Notes: generated by a model from the letters alone, not told the origin. A stretch of 64,000 nucleotides of DNA from Acidimicrobiales bacterium AG-414-N20 (GCA_003214465.1 QCLO01000001.1:1-64000), one strand, 5' to 3'. Positions 26,192-35,937 are shown, counted from the stretch's first letter. A program made the numbers and translations.

Positions 26192-27436
26192 ATGTCGAAT
26201 TTTGTTGATGAGTGCGGTATTAATGTTTGTGCTGGTGATGGCGGCGCAGGTGTTGTTTCATTTCGACGTGAAGCACATGTCTCTCGTGGTGGCCCAGATG
26301 GAGGAGACGGTGGAGATGGCGGAAATATCTGGATTGAATCTGATCATAATGTGGCATCCCTTTTAGCTTTTCGAGATCATCCACATCGACGTGCAAAGAG
26401 TGGCACACATGGTTCAGGGGCCAAGCGTCATGGAAGGTCAGCTGAAGAACTTGTAATCAAAGTCCCTGAGGGGACCACTATCTATGAACTAGAAGGAGAT
26501 CAGGTTTTAGCTGATCTTTCGCATGACGGAGATCGTTGGTTGGCAGTGCGAGGTGGTAGAGGTGGTAGGGGTAACGCACGATTTCTTAGCAATAAAAGAA
26601 GGGCTCCGACTTTTGCTGAACAAGGTGAAGAAGGCGAAGAGAAATGGTTACGAATGGAGCTACGACTTCTCGCAGATGTTGCGTTAGTAGGTTTTCCGAA
26701 CTCAGGTAAAAGTACGTTTATTTCAAAAATTTCAGCTGCTAAACCGAGGATTGCTGACTACCCATTTACAACTCTTGAACCTAATTTAGGAGTTGTCCAA
26801 ACTCCTGGAGTGGCAGAATTTACCGTTGCGGATATACCTGGTTTGATAGAAGGTGCAAGTGAAGGTAAGGGTCTCGGACATCAATTTTTAAGACACATAG
26901 AAAGAGCAAGTATTTTACTGGTCCTTTTGGATCTATCACAGACTTCAGAGCTTTCTCCAGCTAAGCAACAAGCTGTATTAGAAAATGAATTGAGTTCATA
27001 TCGCCCAGAATTACTGTCAAGACCACGACTCGTTGTCGGTTCTCGTTCTGATATGGCAATGGAGAGTCTTGAGTTCGAAGGTCAAAAAATCTCCTCTATT
27101 ACTGGTGATGGGGTGAAAGAAGTTTTATATCAAATAGCTGGTCTGATTGAAGAAGTTCGTTCCAACAGACCTGTAAGCCCCACACGTATTTTGCATCAAC
27201 CTGAACCCGAAGGGATACAGGTTGAAAAAGTCGATGACTCTAATTGGGAAATTAGAGACAGAGAACTAATAAGAATCGCTAATTTAAATGATTTAAGTAA
27301 TCCAGATGCATTGGCTTATTTGCAGGATCGCTTTAAAAATATGGGCGTAGATAGAGCATTGATACGCTCAAAGGTAAAAAAAGGCGAAATTGTAAAGATC
27401 GGAAAACTAGAATTTGAGTATGACGAGGATGAATAA
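26192..27436 (+). CDS. obgE: GTPase Obg (ribosome assembly)
   Basis: The glycine-rich Obg fold occupies residues 1-~158 (VRGGRGGRGNARFLSNKRRAPT), then the GTPase domain with G1 GFPNSGKST, the G2 region YPFTTLEPNLG and G3 DIPGLIEGASEGKGLG, and a C-terminal OCT domain (residues ~335-414), the three-part form common in Gram-positive bacteria. It acts in 50S maturation and stress signalling. The start ATG 26192 has a strong AGGAGA site. It overlaps proB at its 3' end. Confidence 0.97.
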   Translation: MSNFVDECGINVCAGDGGAGVVSFRREAHVSRGGPDGGDGGDGGNIWIESDHNVASLLAFRDHPHRRAKSGTHGSGAKRHGRSAEELVIKVPEGTTIYELEGDQVLADLSHDGDRWLAVRGGRGGRGNARFLSNKRRAPTFAEQGEEGEEKWLRMELRLLADVALVGFPNSGKSTFISKISAAKPRIADYPFTTLEPNLGVVQTPGVAEFTVADIPGLIEGASEGKGLGHQFLRHIERASILLVLLDLSQTSELSPAKQQAVLENELSSYRPELLSRPRLVVGSRSDMAMESLEFEGQKISSITGDGVKEVLYQIAGLIEEVRSNRPVSPTRILHQPEPEGIQVEKVDDSNWEIRDRELIRIANLNDLSNPDALAYLQDRFKNMGVDRALIRSKVKKGEIVKIGKLEFEYDEDE

Positions 27437-28526
27437 AACAGTAGTTGTTAAGGTGGGGACCTCTTCTATAACAAATGAAGACGGCGAGATTTCACGGGAG
27501 TCAGTTGCAAAGATTTGCAGTGAGGTGGCAGAACTTAAAAGTTCCGGAAATGATGTCGTAATAGTAACTTCTGGAGCTATAGCTGCCGGGCTTCCTTTTT
27601 TAGGCTTAACGGGGGGAAATAGACCACATGACCCCTCAACTCTGCAAGCGATTTCCGCTATAGGCCAAGGTTCTTTAATAGGTATCTATCGCGAAGAGTT
27701 AGCTAGTCATCAATTATTAGCAGGGCAAGTCTTATTAGCTCCTTTAGATTTTTTCGTACGATCACAGTATTTACATGCACGTAATACCTTGATAAAACTT
27801 ATTGAATTAGGTGTTATTCCTGTAGTCAATGAAAATGATGCTATTGCCGATGACGAAATTCGTTTTGGTGATAACGACCGAATCGCTGCTCTAGTCGCCC
27901 ATCTAGTCGAAGCTGATTTACTAGTTTTACTTACTGATACTTCAGGCTTGTTTACGGCTGACCCGAGAATGGATTCGGAAGCTTCTTTAATAGAAGAAAT
28001 AATAGAGATTGATCAGGAAATGGAGAGATATGCAGGAGGAACTACTTCAGACCGAGGAAGCGGAGGAATGGCTTCAAAGCTAGCTGCAGCAAAAATAGCT
28101 AGCTGGTCAGGTGTTAGAACTGTAATAGCTGATGCTTCGCGGTCTGAAATTCTAAAAGATGCCTGTAATGAAGTTCAAGGAATTGGAACCGTTGTGCATC
28201 CTCGAGATATAAGGTTGAATGCACGGAAACTTTGGATCGCTTTTGCTGTAGGTTCTTCTGGACAAATAATGGTAGATAACGGTGCTCGTAAGGCTTTGGA
28301 AGGAAGAGCATCTTTACTTCCAACTGGTGTGGTTAAAGGTATCGGAGATTTCGAAGTCGGTGATGCGGTTGAAGTTATCGATGAAGATTCCAAAATTTTT
28401 GCAAAAGGTATTGTTAGGCAGGATTCGGAAAATGTTACGGCTAATGCGGGTTTAAAAACATCACAACTGCCAGAAGGCGTATCTCACGAAGTTATACATA
28501 CGGATGATTTAGTGATACTTCCTTAA
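27420..28526 (+). CDS. proB: Glutamate 5-kinase
   Basis: First step of proline synthesis: phosphorylates glutamate. An amino-acid-kinase domain (VVVKVGTSSIT; TSGAIAAG; NENDAIADDEIRFGDND; the GTGG-like stretch is replaced by RGSGGMASKLAAA) is followed by a C-terminal PUA domain (residues ~275-365). About 368 residues. The start is ambiguous: ATG 27420 or ATG 27429 (MNKTVVVKVG), both overlapping the obgE end, which implies coupling. The usual partner proA is not next to it in this window. Confidence 0.93.
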   Translation: MTRMNKTVVVKVGTSSITNEDGEISRESVAKICSEVAELKSSGNDVVIVTSGAIAAGLPFLGLTGGNRPHDPSTLQAISAIGQGSLIGIYREELASHQLLAGQVLLAPLDFFVRSQYLHARNTLIKLIELGVIPVVNENDAIADDEIRFGDNDRIAALVAHLVEADLLVLLTDTSGLFTADPRMDSEASLIEEIIEIDQEMERYAGGTTSDRGSGGMASKLAAAKIASWSGVRTVIADASRSEILKDACNEVQGIGTVVHPRDIRLNARKLWIAFAVGSSGQIMVDNGARKALEGRASLLPTGVVKGIGDFEVGDAVEVIDEDSKIFAKGIVRQDSENVTANAGLKTSQLPEGVSHEVIHTDDLVILP

Positions 28527-28555
28527 TTTCACTTAAAAGACTGAAATTTTCTTTT
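28525..28555 (+). terminator. Weak candidate terminator after proB
   Basis: AATTTCA and TGAAATT (7 bp) enclose a 10-base loop, followed by TTCTTTTT. It overlaps the proB stop codon and the end of the convergent murJ gene. The stem is AT-rich and weak. Confidence 0.3.
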
Positions 28556-30196
28556 TACAGTTTCGGTTATAGATAAAGACTCTTCTATTCCATTTCTACT
28601 TGAGATAGCAATGTATGAGATTGTTGCCGCTGGTATGCATACTAAGCAATTTATTAGTTCGTTGTTATCTGATAAGAGCCAACGTCCAGTTACTGCCACA
28701 ATTAATGCTGAAATAGTAGCGGGAAGAAGTTTGATCATCGGAGAGTACGGAGATGAGTCCAAAGCAAATTTCCTAGAGGTTTTTTTAGCTAAGTAGAACA
28801 TTTCCAGCCAAGCGGCAACTGCTGAAGCAAGAGCTAACCCTGCAGCTCCCAAATGAGGATTTTCTGGTAAAGATCTTATGCTTTCACCTAACGGACCCCA
28901 GTTGCTGATAATCCCTCCTGGCTCTTTTTCTAGAGCTGCATCTGAGATAAAAAACCTGTCGAAGGTGAACATCAGTAGTAATCCGATGATTAGCGAGACC
29001 AGCACTCTTAGAGTTGCAGAGAAAGCAGGAGTTTTAGTGTCGCCGTTAGCGTATAAGACGCTTTGATATATTCGAGAAGCGCCAACTGCAGGTATACCAA
29101 GAGAATATGCGGCCAAAGTTGCAGCCACGACAATAGTGTCATCTCTGTCAAAAGATCCCCACTGGAAAATAATTCCGATAATTTGATCTCCGAGTGAGAC
29201 GTAAATCACTGAAGTTAAAAGCATTAAGAAGGAAGTTTGTTTTATTCCTCTGTCCAAGCGGTTGTGAAGATTTTCTCTCTCGAGATTTCTCGACATTTCA
29301 GGAAGTTCAGCTGCAGCGATACTCATAGCAAAAAGACTTATTGGAAGGATGTATAGAACTTGTGCAGACATTAGCGCTGCAACTGCTCCAGTTACTAGCA
29401 ATGAAGCTAGTACTAGGTCTAAATAACCTGATATTTGTATTACGCCTCTACCCAGAATGGCCGGAGTAAAGCGCTTGAGAATATCTCTTACATGCACATT
29501 TTTCCATGAAAATGAAAACCGGATTTTTGTTCTTAATTTAACAACACCAGAAAACTGAAATAGGAGTTGTGCAATTCCACCAATAAGCAATCCCCACGCC
29601 GCCGCCTTAGCAGTTTTAGTAGGATTCCAATTTTCGTTTATAGCTATAAACAAAATCATGATTTGTGCAGCGTTCCAGACAACTGGAGCAACATAGGACA
29701 GAAAAAATTTTCGGTGACTATTTAACACTCCTAAACACCAAGCAGCCAACACTAGAAGGCCAATCCCAGCTGTAGTTATTTTTACTAACTCAGCTGTCAG
29801 ATCTAGTTTTTCTGAAGTGAAACCAGGAGTTAAAATTTTAGCTATTGGTTTTGCGAAAAATATGCCAAGAAGAGTTAGCACACCTGTAAATACAATTAGA
29901 AGGCTGGCTACAGCACCGGCAGTATTAGCAGCTTCTTTTTCTTTACCTTCGGAAAGTAGTTTGCTGTATACAGGTATGAATGAGCTTGACAATGACCCTT
30001 CCCCTAAGAGGTTTTGAAGAAGATTGGGTATACGTAAAGCTGCAGTAAATGCATCAGCTGCCGGTCCTAGACCAAGAGCAGAACGAAGCAAGGACTCTCT
30101 TAGCAGGCCCGCTAAACGTGACAGTAATATCCCAGCACCAATTTTTTTTGCTCCGCTATTTCCGTTAATAGCTAAAGATTCTTTAGAGGAGTCCAA
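28529..30196 (-). CDS. murJ: MurJ/MviN lipid II flippase
   Basis: Moves lipid II across the membrane for peptidoglycan synthesis. A 555-residue MOP-superfamily protein with about 14 hydrophobic helices; the N-terminal LLSRLAGLLRESLLRSALGLG and AFTAALRIPNLLQNLLGEGSLSSSFIPVYS are the classic MviN signature. It lacks the cytoplasmic pseudokinase extension seen in mycobacterial MviN. It is convergent with proB and divergent from the MoxR gene. Confidence 0.95.
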   Translation of the reverse strand: MDSSKESLAINGNSGAKKIGAGILLSRLAGLLRESLLRSALGLGPAADAFTAALRIPNLLQNLLGEGSLSSSFIPVYSKLLSEGKEKEAANTAGAVASLLIVFTGVLTLLGIFFAKPIAKILTPGFTSEKLDLTAELVKITTAGIGLLVLAAWCLGVLNSHRKFFLSYVAPVVWNAAQIMILFIAINENWNPTKTAKAAAWGLLIGGIAQLLFQFSGVVKLRTKIRFSFSWKNVHVRDILKRFTPAILGRGVIQISGYLDLVLASLLVTGAVAALMSAQVLYILPISLFAMSIAAAELPEMSRNLERENLHNRLDRGIKQTSFLMLLTSVIYVSLGDQIIGIIFQWGSFDRDDTIVVAATLAAYSLGIPAVGASRIYQSVLYANGDTKTPAFSATLRVLVSLIIGLLLMFTFDRFFISDAALEKEPGGIISNWGPLGESIRSLPENPHLGAAGLALASAVAAWLEMFYLAKKTSRKFALDSSPYSPMIKLLPATISALIVAVTGRWLLSDNNELINCLVCIPAATISYIAISSRNGIEESLSITETVKRKFQSFK

Positions 30197-30318
30197 TTCT
30201 AATTACCTCTTTTCTAATAGAAGGTTAGTCGCGGGTTTATTGGAGTGTGATTAGGTAAAGTATTTTCTGAAAATAACTATTTGCCGCTAGTTATATTTTC
30301 CTTGAGGATGCGGCTTTC

Positions 30319-31242
30319 TTGAAAGATACGATCATTCAAGTGGATTACAGATTTGAAGATGTAAATGGTGTTCGTTCAGGTTTGAGCGACGTTAGTTATT
30401 TAGCAGATGATGGTATTTCAGGAATCGTATATTTAGCTGACCGTCTCGCAAAGCCTGTTCTCATAGAAGGGCCAGCCGGAACTGGAAAAACTCAATTGGC
30501 TAAAAGTGTTGCAGAAATGAGCGATGCGCGCTTGATTCGCTTGCAGTGCTATGAGGGGCTTGACGAGTCGAAAGCTTTGTATGAATGGAATTACAAAAAA
30601 CAACTTTTGCGGATTCAAGCTGAGAACGAAACTCGAGATTGGAGCGAAATCGAAGACGATCTCTTCTCTGAAGATTTTCTCTTGAGTCGTCCGCTTCTAG
30701 AAGCAATTCGTGCTGAAGACCCAGTGGTGCTTCTGATTGACGAAGTTGATCGTGTAGAAATCGAAACAGAGGCCTTATTGTTAGAAATACTTTCTGAGTA
30801 TCAGGTGTCTATTCCAGAATTGGGGACTGTTGAAGGCACGCAGGTGCCTTTGGTATTTTTAACATCAAACGGTACACGTGAACTTTCAGAAGCGCTAAAA
30901 AGAAGATGTCTATACCTTTACATCGATTATCCGGACCTCAAGAGAGAACGGGAGATAATCAACGCAAAGATTCCAGGAATGGACGAAAATTTAGCTGATC
31001 AAATAGCCAGGATAGTACGTTCTATAAGACAGTTGGATTTGAAGAAACATCCTTCTGTTTCAGAAACACTTGACTGGGCAAAAACACTTCTTTTGTTAGG
31101 TGTTCAAAAAATTGATGCGGATGTCGCTACAGACACTGTGAACGTTTTATTGAAGTACAGGTCAGATATAGAAAAAGCGGTTAAAGAGTTTGCTGATAAT
31201 CCTGATTCGATCGAAGAAGTAGAAGAAGAGGGTGCAGCCTAA
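30319..31242 (+). CDS. MoxR-family AAA+ ATPase
   Basis: A 307-residue AAA+ protein with Walker A GPAGTGKTQLAKS (about residues 53-65), Walker B VVLLIDEVDR, a sensor-1 region in VFLTSNGTRELSEALKRRCLY and a helical lid. MoxR ATPases pair with VWA-domain proteins as chaperones that insert cofactors or metals into, or mature, partner proteins; the pair here follows that rule. The TTG start at 30319 has GAGG upstream at longer than ideal spacing. The 3' end overlaps or abuts the VWA gene. Confidence 0.9.
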   Translation: MKDTIIQVDYRFEDVNGVRSGLSDVSYLADDGISGIVYLADRLAKPVLIEGPAGTGKTQLAKSVAEMSDARLIRLQCYEGLDESKALYEWNYKKQLLRIQAENETRDWSEIEDDLFSEDFLLSRPLLEAIRAEDPVVLLIDEVDRVEIETEALLLEILSEYQVSIPELGTVEGTQVPLVFLTSNGTRELSEALKRRCLYLYIDYPDLKREREIINAKIPGMDENLADQIARIVRSIRQLDLKKHPSVSETLDWAKTLLLLGVQKIDADVATDTVNVLLKYRSDIEKAVKEFADNPDSIEEVEEEGAA

Positions 31243-31261
31243 ACTGCGGCTGCAGTTGCGT

Positions 31262-32752
31262 ATGTCATCTACAAGTGAGTTGAATACACCAATTGATGTG
31301 GAAGTAGAAGAATCGCCACTTCTTGACCTTTTAAATGGATTTATAGTCGAACTCCGCCTAGCAGGACTGCCGGTAAGCCTTACCGAAAGTCTTGATGCGA
31401 TGGAGGCAGTTAGTCACATACCGATTGAAGATCGTGATGCATTCAAATATGCACTAGGGGCGACTCTCGTAAAGAATTACTCTCACTGGAAATCTTTTGA
31501 GCTTGTGTTTGAAGTCTATTTTTCTATTCGGGGTTCTGAATATGAGATAACGGAGGATGATTTAACAAATTCAATGGCTGACGAATTAGCTGAAACCGAA
31601 TATCAGCAAGGCGATGCGCCAGCAGGTGGGGGTGCTATGTCAGGTCTTTCTCCAGAAGAACTACAGGAAATGCTTTTTCGGGCCCTGTTGAATGGTGATC
31701 AGGCCATGCTTAGACTTCTAGCACGTCAATCGGTGATTAGATATGCCGGAATGGAACCAGGCAGGCCGGTAGGGGGCACCTATTATCTCTACCGAACTTT
31801 AAGAAATCTGGATCTCGATTCTATGTTGGATCGATTGATGGCGGAAAGCAGGGAGCAAGCTTTAAACGAACTCACACAACTAGAAGAACGCCTCGAGATG
31901 GATGAGTATAAAAATAGAATAGAAGATCTTAAAAAACAGATTGAATCTGAGATAAGGCGAAGTTTAGTAGCGGATCGTGGCGTCGAAGCCATGGCTCGAA
32001 CTTTGAGAAAACCATTGCCGGAAGATGTAGATTTCATGCACGCTTCTAGAGAAGAAATGGCTAATTTAAGACGCTCTCTTTATCCTCTAACAAGAAAACT
32101 TGCTGCACGTTTGGCAAGAAGAAGAAAGTATGGGAGGCGAGGTCCTTTAGATTTCCGTAAAACCATTAGACATTCATTGAGCTATGGGGGAGTTCCAGCA
32201 GAACCTAAATTCAAATATCCGCGACCTTCTAAACCAGAAATTATGGTGATAGCGGATATTTCAGGGTCTGTTGCAGCGTTCGCTAGATTCACTCTCCATT
32301 TGCTTTACGCGATTTCAAGTCAATTCTCAAAAGTGCGCTCCTTTGTCTTTATCGATGGGTTGGATGAAGTAACACGTTTTTTAGAAGGTGTCGAAGATAT
32401 AGGAGAAGCTGTTCATAAAGTAAATACAGAGGCAGACGTAGTTTGGGTTGATGGTCATTCCGATTATGGTCATGCATTCGGCGTTTTTTGGGAAAAATAT
32501 GGAAAAGATATTGGACCCAAAACGACTGTTCTTATTTTGGGCGACGCACGTAATAACTATCATGCATCACAATCTTGGATTCTTAAAGAGGCTCAACATA
32601 AAGCAAGGAAACTGTATTGGTTGAATCCGGAACCAAGAGCGTATTGGGATACAGGGGACTCAATACTAGGAGAGTATGCAACTTATTGTGACGGAGCGTA
32701 TGAAGTTAGAAATCTTCGTCAGCTGGAAGCATTTATAGAAAAGCTTGTTTAA
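31262..32752 (+). CDS. CoxE-like VWA-domain protein, partner of the MoxR ATPase
   Basis: The N-terminal part (LLNGFIVELRLAGLPVSLTESLDAMEA) is the CoxE-type helical domain; the C-terminal third is a von Willebrand A fold with MIDAS motif D-I-S-G-S in VIADISGSVAAF. CoxE-like proteins in carbon monoxide dehydrogenase clusters work with a MoxR ATPase, but no CO dehydrogenase or methanol dehydrogenase genes are in this window, so the client is unknown. ATG 31262 is chosen; an in-frame GTG at 31232 inside the moxR end would add 10 residues. Confidence 0.88.
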   Translation: MSSTSELNTPIDVEVEESPLLDLLNGFIVELRLAGLPVSLTESLDAMEAVSHIPIEDRDAFKYALGATLVKNYSHWKSFELVFEVYFSIRGSEYEITEDDLTNSMADELAETEYQQGDAPAGGGAMSGLSPEELQEMLFRALLNGDQAMLRLLARQSVIRYAGMEPGRPVGGTYYLYRTLRNLDLDSMLDRLMAESREQALNELTQLEERLEMDEYKNRIEDLKKQIESEIRRSLVADRGVEAMARTLRKPLPEDVDFMHASREEMANLRRSLYPLTRKLAARLARRRKYGRRGPLDFRKTIRHSLSYGGVPAEPKFKYPRPSKPEIMVIADISGSVAAFARFTLHLLYAISSQFSKVRSFVFIDGLDEVTRFLEGVEDIGEAVHKVNTEADVVWVDGHSDYGHAFGVFWEKYGKDIGPKTTVLILGDARNNYHASQSWILKEAQHKARKLYWLNPEPRAYWDTGDSILGEYATYCDGAYEVRNLRQLEAFIEKLV

Positions 32753-32758
32753 AGAAAG

Positions 32759-34132
32759 TTAAAGCTTACTATTCTGTAAGAGTTCAGCGATCCTAAAAGC
32801 TATGTCTATACTCTGAGATCCATTCAACCTAGGATCACACATCGTTTCATATCTTTTCGAAAGATCTTCGGCGTCCAGTTGGGCACCCCCACCTAAACAT
32901 TCGGTTACGTCATCTCCAGTTAGCTCTAAGTGGACACCCCCTGGATAAGTTCCGACTTTTTCATGCGCGTCAAAGAACCCAGTGATTTCTTTAAGAACGT
33001 CATCGAAGTGTCTAGTTTTGTGACCGTTTTCCGTAGAAAAGGTATTTCCATGCATTGGATCACAAACCCAAACGACAGGATGCCCTGCTTTTTTAACAGC
33101 TTCAAGAATAGAAGGTAGTTTTTCTGAGACTATTTCGGCACCCATTCTTGAAATTAAAGTTAGTCTTCCTGGTAATTTTTCAGGATTTAAAGTTTCACAA
33201 AGGGTAATCACGTCCTTAGGGTTTGCATCAGGTCCTAGTTTGCATCCAATCGGATTATTAACTCCTCTTAAGAATTCTATGTGAGCTCCATCTAAATCTC
33301 TGGTTCGTTCACCTATCCATAGCATGTGTGCCGAGCAATCGTACCATTCTCCAGTTAATGAATCCTGTCTCGTCAAAGCTTCTTCGTATCCAAGAATAAG
33401 AGCCTCGTGGCTTGTATGAAAGTCAACTTCACTCAATTCAGACAATTTGTCTCCATCCATTCCACATGCCTGCATGAAGGAGACGGCACGATCTATTTCG
33501 TCGGCAAGTGCTTCATAACGTTGACCAGCAGGACTAGCGGCAACAAATTCGCGGTTCCATTGATGAACTCTAGAAAGAGCAGCAAACCCACCTTTAGTAA
33601 AAGCTCTCAAAAGGTTGAGTGTAGCTGCGGCTCGGTTGTAGGCAGTTAGAAGGCGTTTAGGGTTGGCCGCCCGTGAGTCTTCGTTAAAATTTATGTCATT
33701 AACCATATGGCCGCGAAATGATGGAAGCTCTAGACCATCTACGGTTTCGGTGTCACTAGATCGAGGTTTTGCAAATTGTCCAGCAATACGTCCAACTTTC
33801 ACGACAGGTACTCCCGTGTAATAAGTAAGAATTACTGCCATCTGCAATATAACGCGGAGCCTGTCTCTGATTGAGTCAGCTGAAGTATCAAAAGATTCTG
33901 CACAGTCGCCAGCTTGGAGAAGAAATGCTTCTCTTCGAGATACTGCTGCCAATTGTTCTGTCAGGTTGCGTGCTTCACCTGCAAACACTAAAGGTGGTAG
34001 AGATGAAAGTTCTTCTAGAACCCTTTGAAAGGAATCATTATCAGGCCAAATTGGTTGCTGGCTTGCTTTAAAGCTTTTCCACGAATCTGGTTTCCAATCC
34101 AGATCATTGCTTCTCTTTAAACTTTTACTCAT
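32759..34132 (-). CDS. aroG: 3-deoxy-7-phosphoheptulonate (DAHP) synthase, class II
   Basis: First step of the shikimate pathway: joins phosphoenolpyruvate and erythrose 4-phosphate. At 457 residues it is a class II (plant/actinobacterial) enzyme: QAGDCAESF, GRIAGQFAKPRSS, ESFRGHMVND-like GLELPSFRGHMVNDIN, GVNNPIGCKLGP, LISRMGA and VCDPMHGNTF are family blocks that hold the metal and substrate ligands. It is convergent with the VWA gene. AroG is the symbol used for the mycobacterial class II enzyme. Confidence 0.95.
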   Translation of the reverse strand: MSKSLKRSNDLDWKPDSWKSFKASQQPIWPDNDSFQRVLEELSSLPPLVFAGEARNLTEQLAAVSRREAFLLQAGDCAESFDTSADSIRDRLRVILQMAVILTYYTGVPVVKVGRIAGQFAKPRSSDTETVDGLELPSFRGHMVNDINFNEDSRAANPKRLLTAYNRAAATLNLLRAFTKGGFAALSRVHQWNREFVAASPAGQRYEALADEIDRAVSFMQACGMDGDKLSELSEVDFHTSHEALILGYEEALTRQDSLTGEWYDCSAHMLWIGERTRDLDGAHIEFLRGVNNPIGCKLGPDANPKDVITLCETLNPEKLPGRLTLISRMGAEIVSEKLPSILEAVKKAGHPVVWVCDPMHGNTFSTENGHKTRHFDDVLKEITGFFDAHEKVGTYPGGVHLELTGDDVTECLGGGAQLDAEDLSKRYETMCDPRLNGSQSIDIAFRIAELLQNSKL

Positions 34133-34188
34133 GTCTAAAGTTTACGAAATAAGCGGAGGATAAGAAAACGAATTAATCAAATACGTTT

Positions 34189-35019
34189 TTAGGCTACGCC
34201 TATACTTTCACCTGCGCGATCACGAACAGTATTTACAGCTCTTTTTACTAAACGACGAGCTGCTTCTGCTGTAACGCCAAGTTCTTCTCCGACTTCTCTA
34301 TAGCTTCGTTTTCTTCCATCAACGAGTCCAAAACGCTGTTCAACTGCATATCTAGCCCGTTTGTCTAATACGTCTAGAAGTCGGGTAGCCATCTCGCTTT
34401 CTGAACGGTCCATCACTTCCTGTTCAGGGCCGGGATTAATGTCTGGAAGTAAGTCCACTAATTCGTTACTGTCATCATCTCCAATGGTTCTATCGAGAGA
34501 AGTGGGAGTGGTTAAACGGTGAAGCCTTGCATGTTCTTCATCTAGCTCATCTCCATTACCAGAGACTGCTCGCAGCGCAGCACGCAAGCTTGCAGAACGA
34601 TCTCCGGGAAGTCTAACAAGACTTGCTTTTTGGTCGAGCGCCCTTCCAATGGCTTGTCTAATCCAGAAAGTTGCATAAGTAGAAAATTTAAAACCTTTTC
34701 TCCAGTCGAATTTATCTACGGCGTGTTCAAGTCCTAGATTACCTTCTTGTATCAGGTCGAGAAGCTCCATACCTGGCGGTAACGGGTAACGTCTAGCGAC
34801 ACTAACTACAAGTCGAAGATTCGATCTAATAAATCGATCTTTTGCTTGTTCTGCGGCTCGTATTGCTCTGACAATATCTCTTCCAGTCTCTCCCGCTTCT
34901 TTACGGGCACGAGCTTCAGTTCCTGCTTCTATTGTTTGGGAAAGCTGCCTTTCCTCTTGCGCATTAAGAAGGGGAACCATTCCAATTTCATTTAAATATT
35001 GTCCTACTGAATCACTCAT
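34189..35019 (-). CDS. Sigma-70 family RNA polymerase sigma factor (short, group 2/3 type)
   Basis: Directs RNA polymerase to promoters. At 276 residues it has region 1.2 (SVGQYLNEIGMVPLLNAQEE), a complete region 2 (NLRLVVSVARRYPLPPGMELLDLIQEGNLGL, then FSTYATFWIRQAIGRALD), a shortened region 3 and region 4 (RKRSYREVGEELGVTAEAARRL, helix-turn-helix). It lacks the long region 1.1 of primary sigma factors, so it is probably an alternative or SigB-like group 2 factor, though a reduced primary factor cannot be excluded. No anti-sigma gene is adjacent. Confidence 0.9.
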   Translation of the reverse strand: MSDSVGQYLNEIGMVPLLNAQEERQLSQTIEAGTEARARKEAGETGRDIVRAIRAAEQAKDRFIRSNLRLVVSVARRYPLPPGMELLDLIQEGNLGLEHAVDKFDWRKGFKFSTYATFWIRQAIGRALDQKASLVRLPGDRSASLRAALRAVSGNGDELDEEHARLHRLTTPTSLDRTIGDDDSNELVDLLPDINPGPEQEVMDRSESEMATRLLDVLDKRARYAVEQRFGLVDGRKRSYREVGEELGVTAEAARRLVKRAVNTVRDRAGESIGVA

Positions 35020-35313
35020 TTTTTCTCTTTTTATATCGCTTTGGCCGCGGCTCGTTTTCTTTCAGGAATTTTTCCTTTTAAGAAAATTTGCTGGGGAAGA
35101 CTGTTAAACACTGCAATTTTGCTGGGTCTGTTAATGCCTTCATACTATTTTGGCATATTTTGTGACTTTGTGGAAGAGTCGGCGTTTATGACTTTCGTCA
35201 TACCTACTCGTTTTCCCTTAATATTAGGGTTTATCGGGCAATAAAATTCGATATTTTCTACTTTAAATCCTCCAAAACAGCGAAATTTTTTTGCTAAGCA
35301 TTACTATTTAGTT
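35020..35313. other. Divergent intergenic region between the sigma factor and nadD
   Basis: 294 bases with no convincing gene. A TTG-started frame at 35041-35244 (67 codons) has no ribosome site and unremarkable composition. A small inverted repeat ATGAC-TTTC-GTCAT lies near 35190. It probably holds promoters for both flanking genes; I could not fix -35/-10 elements. Confidence 0.5.
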
Positions 35314-35937
35314 GTGTTTAAAGAGTTTCGGCGTCGAATTGGCGTATTTGGCGGAACATTTGACCCTCCACACATAGGACACACTTCAGCTGCTTTAGCG
35401 GCAATGAGAAAACTTGAACTTGATTTCGTTTTGATGGTGGTAGCAAATGATCCATGGCAAAAAACTGATAAAAATGAAACTTCTTCAGAGTTTCCTAATT
35501 TTGTTACTTCGTCATCACATGACAGATATGAAATGCTTAAAAGAGCTTTGACAGGACAAGATTCTCTAATAGCTGATGATATGGAAATCGCACGAGGAGG
35601 GAAAACATACACTATCGACACAGTGTCTGAATTAGATGACAGATTTCCAGATAGTGACTTTTTTTTATTGATAGGCGCTGATGTTGCAAAAGATTTTGAC
35701 TCGTGGCATGAACCAAAAGAAATCTGTGAAAAAATCAATGTGGTAGTTCTAACTCGCCCAGGAACAGATCAAGGCGAGATAGATTCGAATTGGAACTTTC
35801 CAGTTATTGATATTCCAGCTGTGGATGTATCGGCTGAAGAGATTCGATTAAGAATCTTGAAAGGTGAACCTGTAGAAGGCATGATCTCTAGTTCAGTTGA
35901 AGAGTACATTCTTTCCGTGGGGTTATATCGGGATTGA
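35314..35937 (+). CDS. nadD: Nicotinate-nucleotide adenylyltransferase
   Basis: Makes deamido-NAD from nicotinate mononucleotide and ATP. The 207-residue protein starts RRRIGVFGGTFDPPHIGH with the GTFDPxHxGH nucleotidyltransferase motif; the later PAVDVSAEEIRLRILKGEPVEGMI contains the S-x-x-x-I-R motif typical of NadD. Start GTG 35314. It begins the nadD-LCP-rsfS group common in actinobacteria; the next gene starts 4 bases after its stop. Confidence 0.95.
   Translation: MFKEFRRRIGVFGGTFDPPHIGHTSAALAAMRKLELDFVLMVVANDPWQKTDKNETSSEFPNFVTSSSHDRYEMLKRALTGQDSLIADDMEIARGGKTYTIDTVSELDDRFPDSDFFLLIGADVAKDFDSWHEPKEICEKINVVVLTRPGTDQGEIDSNWNFPVIDIPAVDVSAEEIRLRILKGEPVEGMISSSVEEYILSVGLYRD

Noticed and set aside
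35041-35244. A 67-codon hydrophobic frame upstream of nadD
   Set aside because: TTG start without ribosome site, and its span lies in a likely promoter region. Kept only as intergenic.
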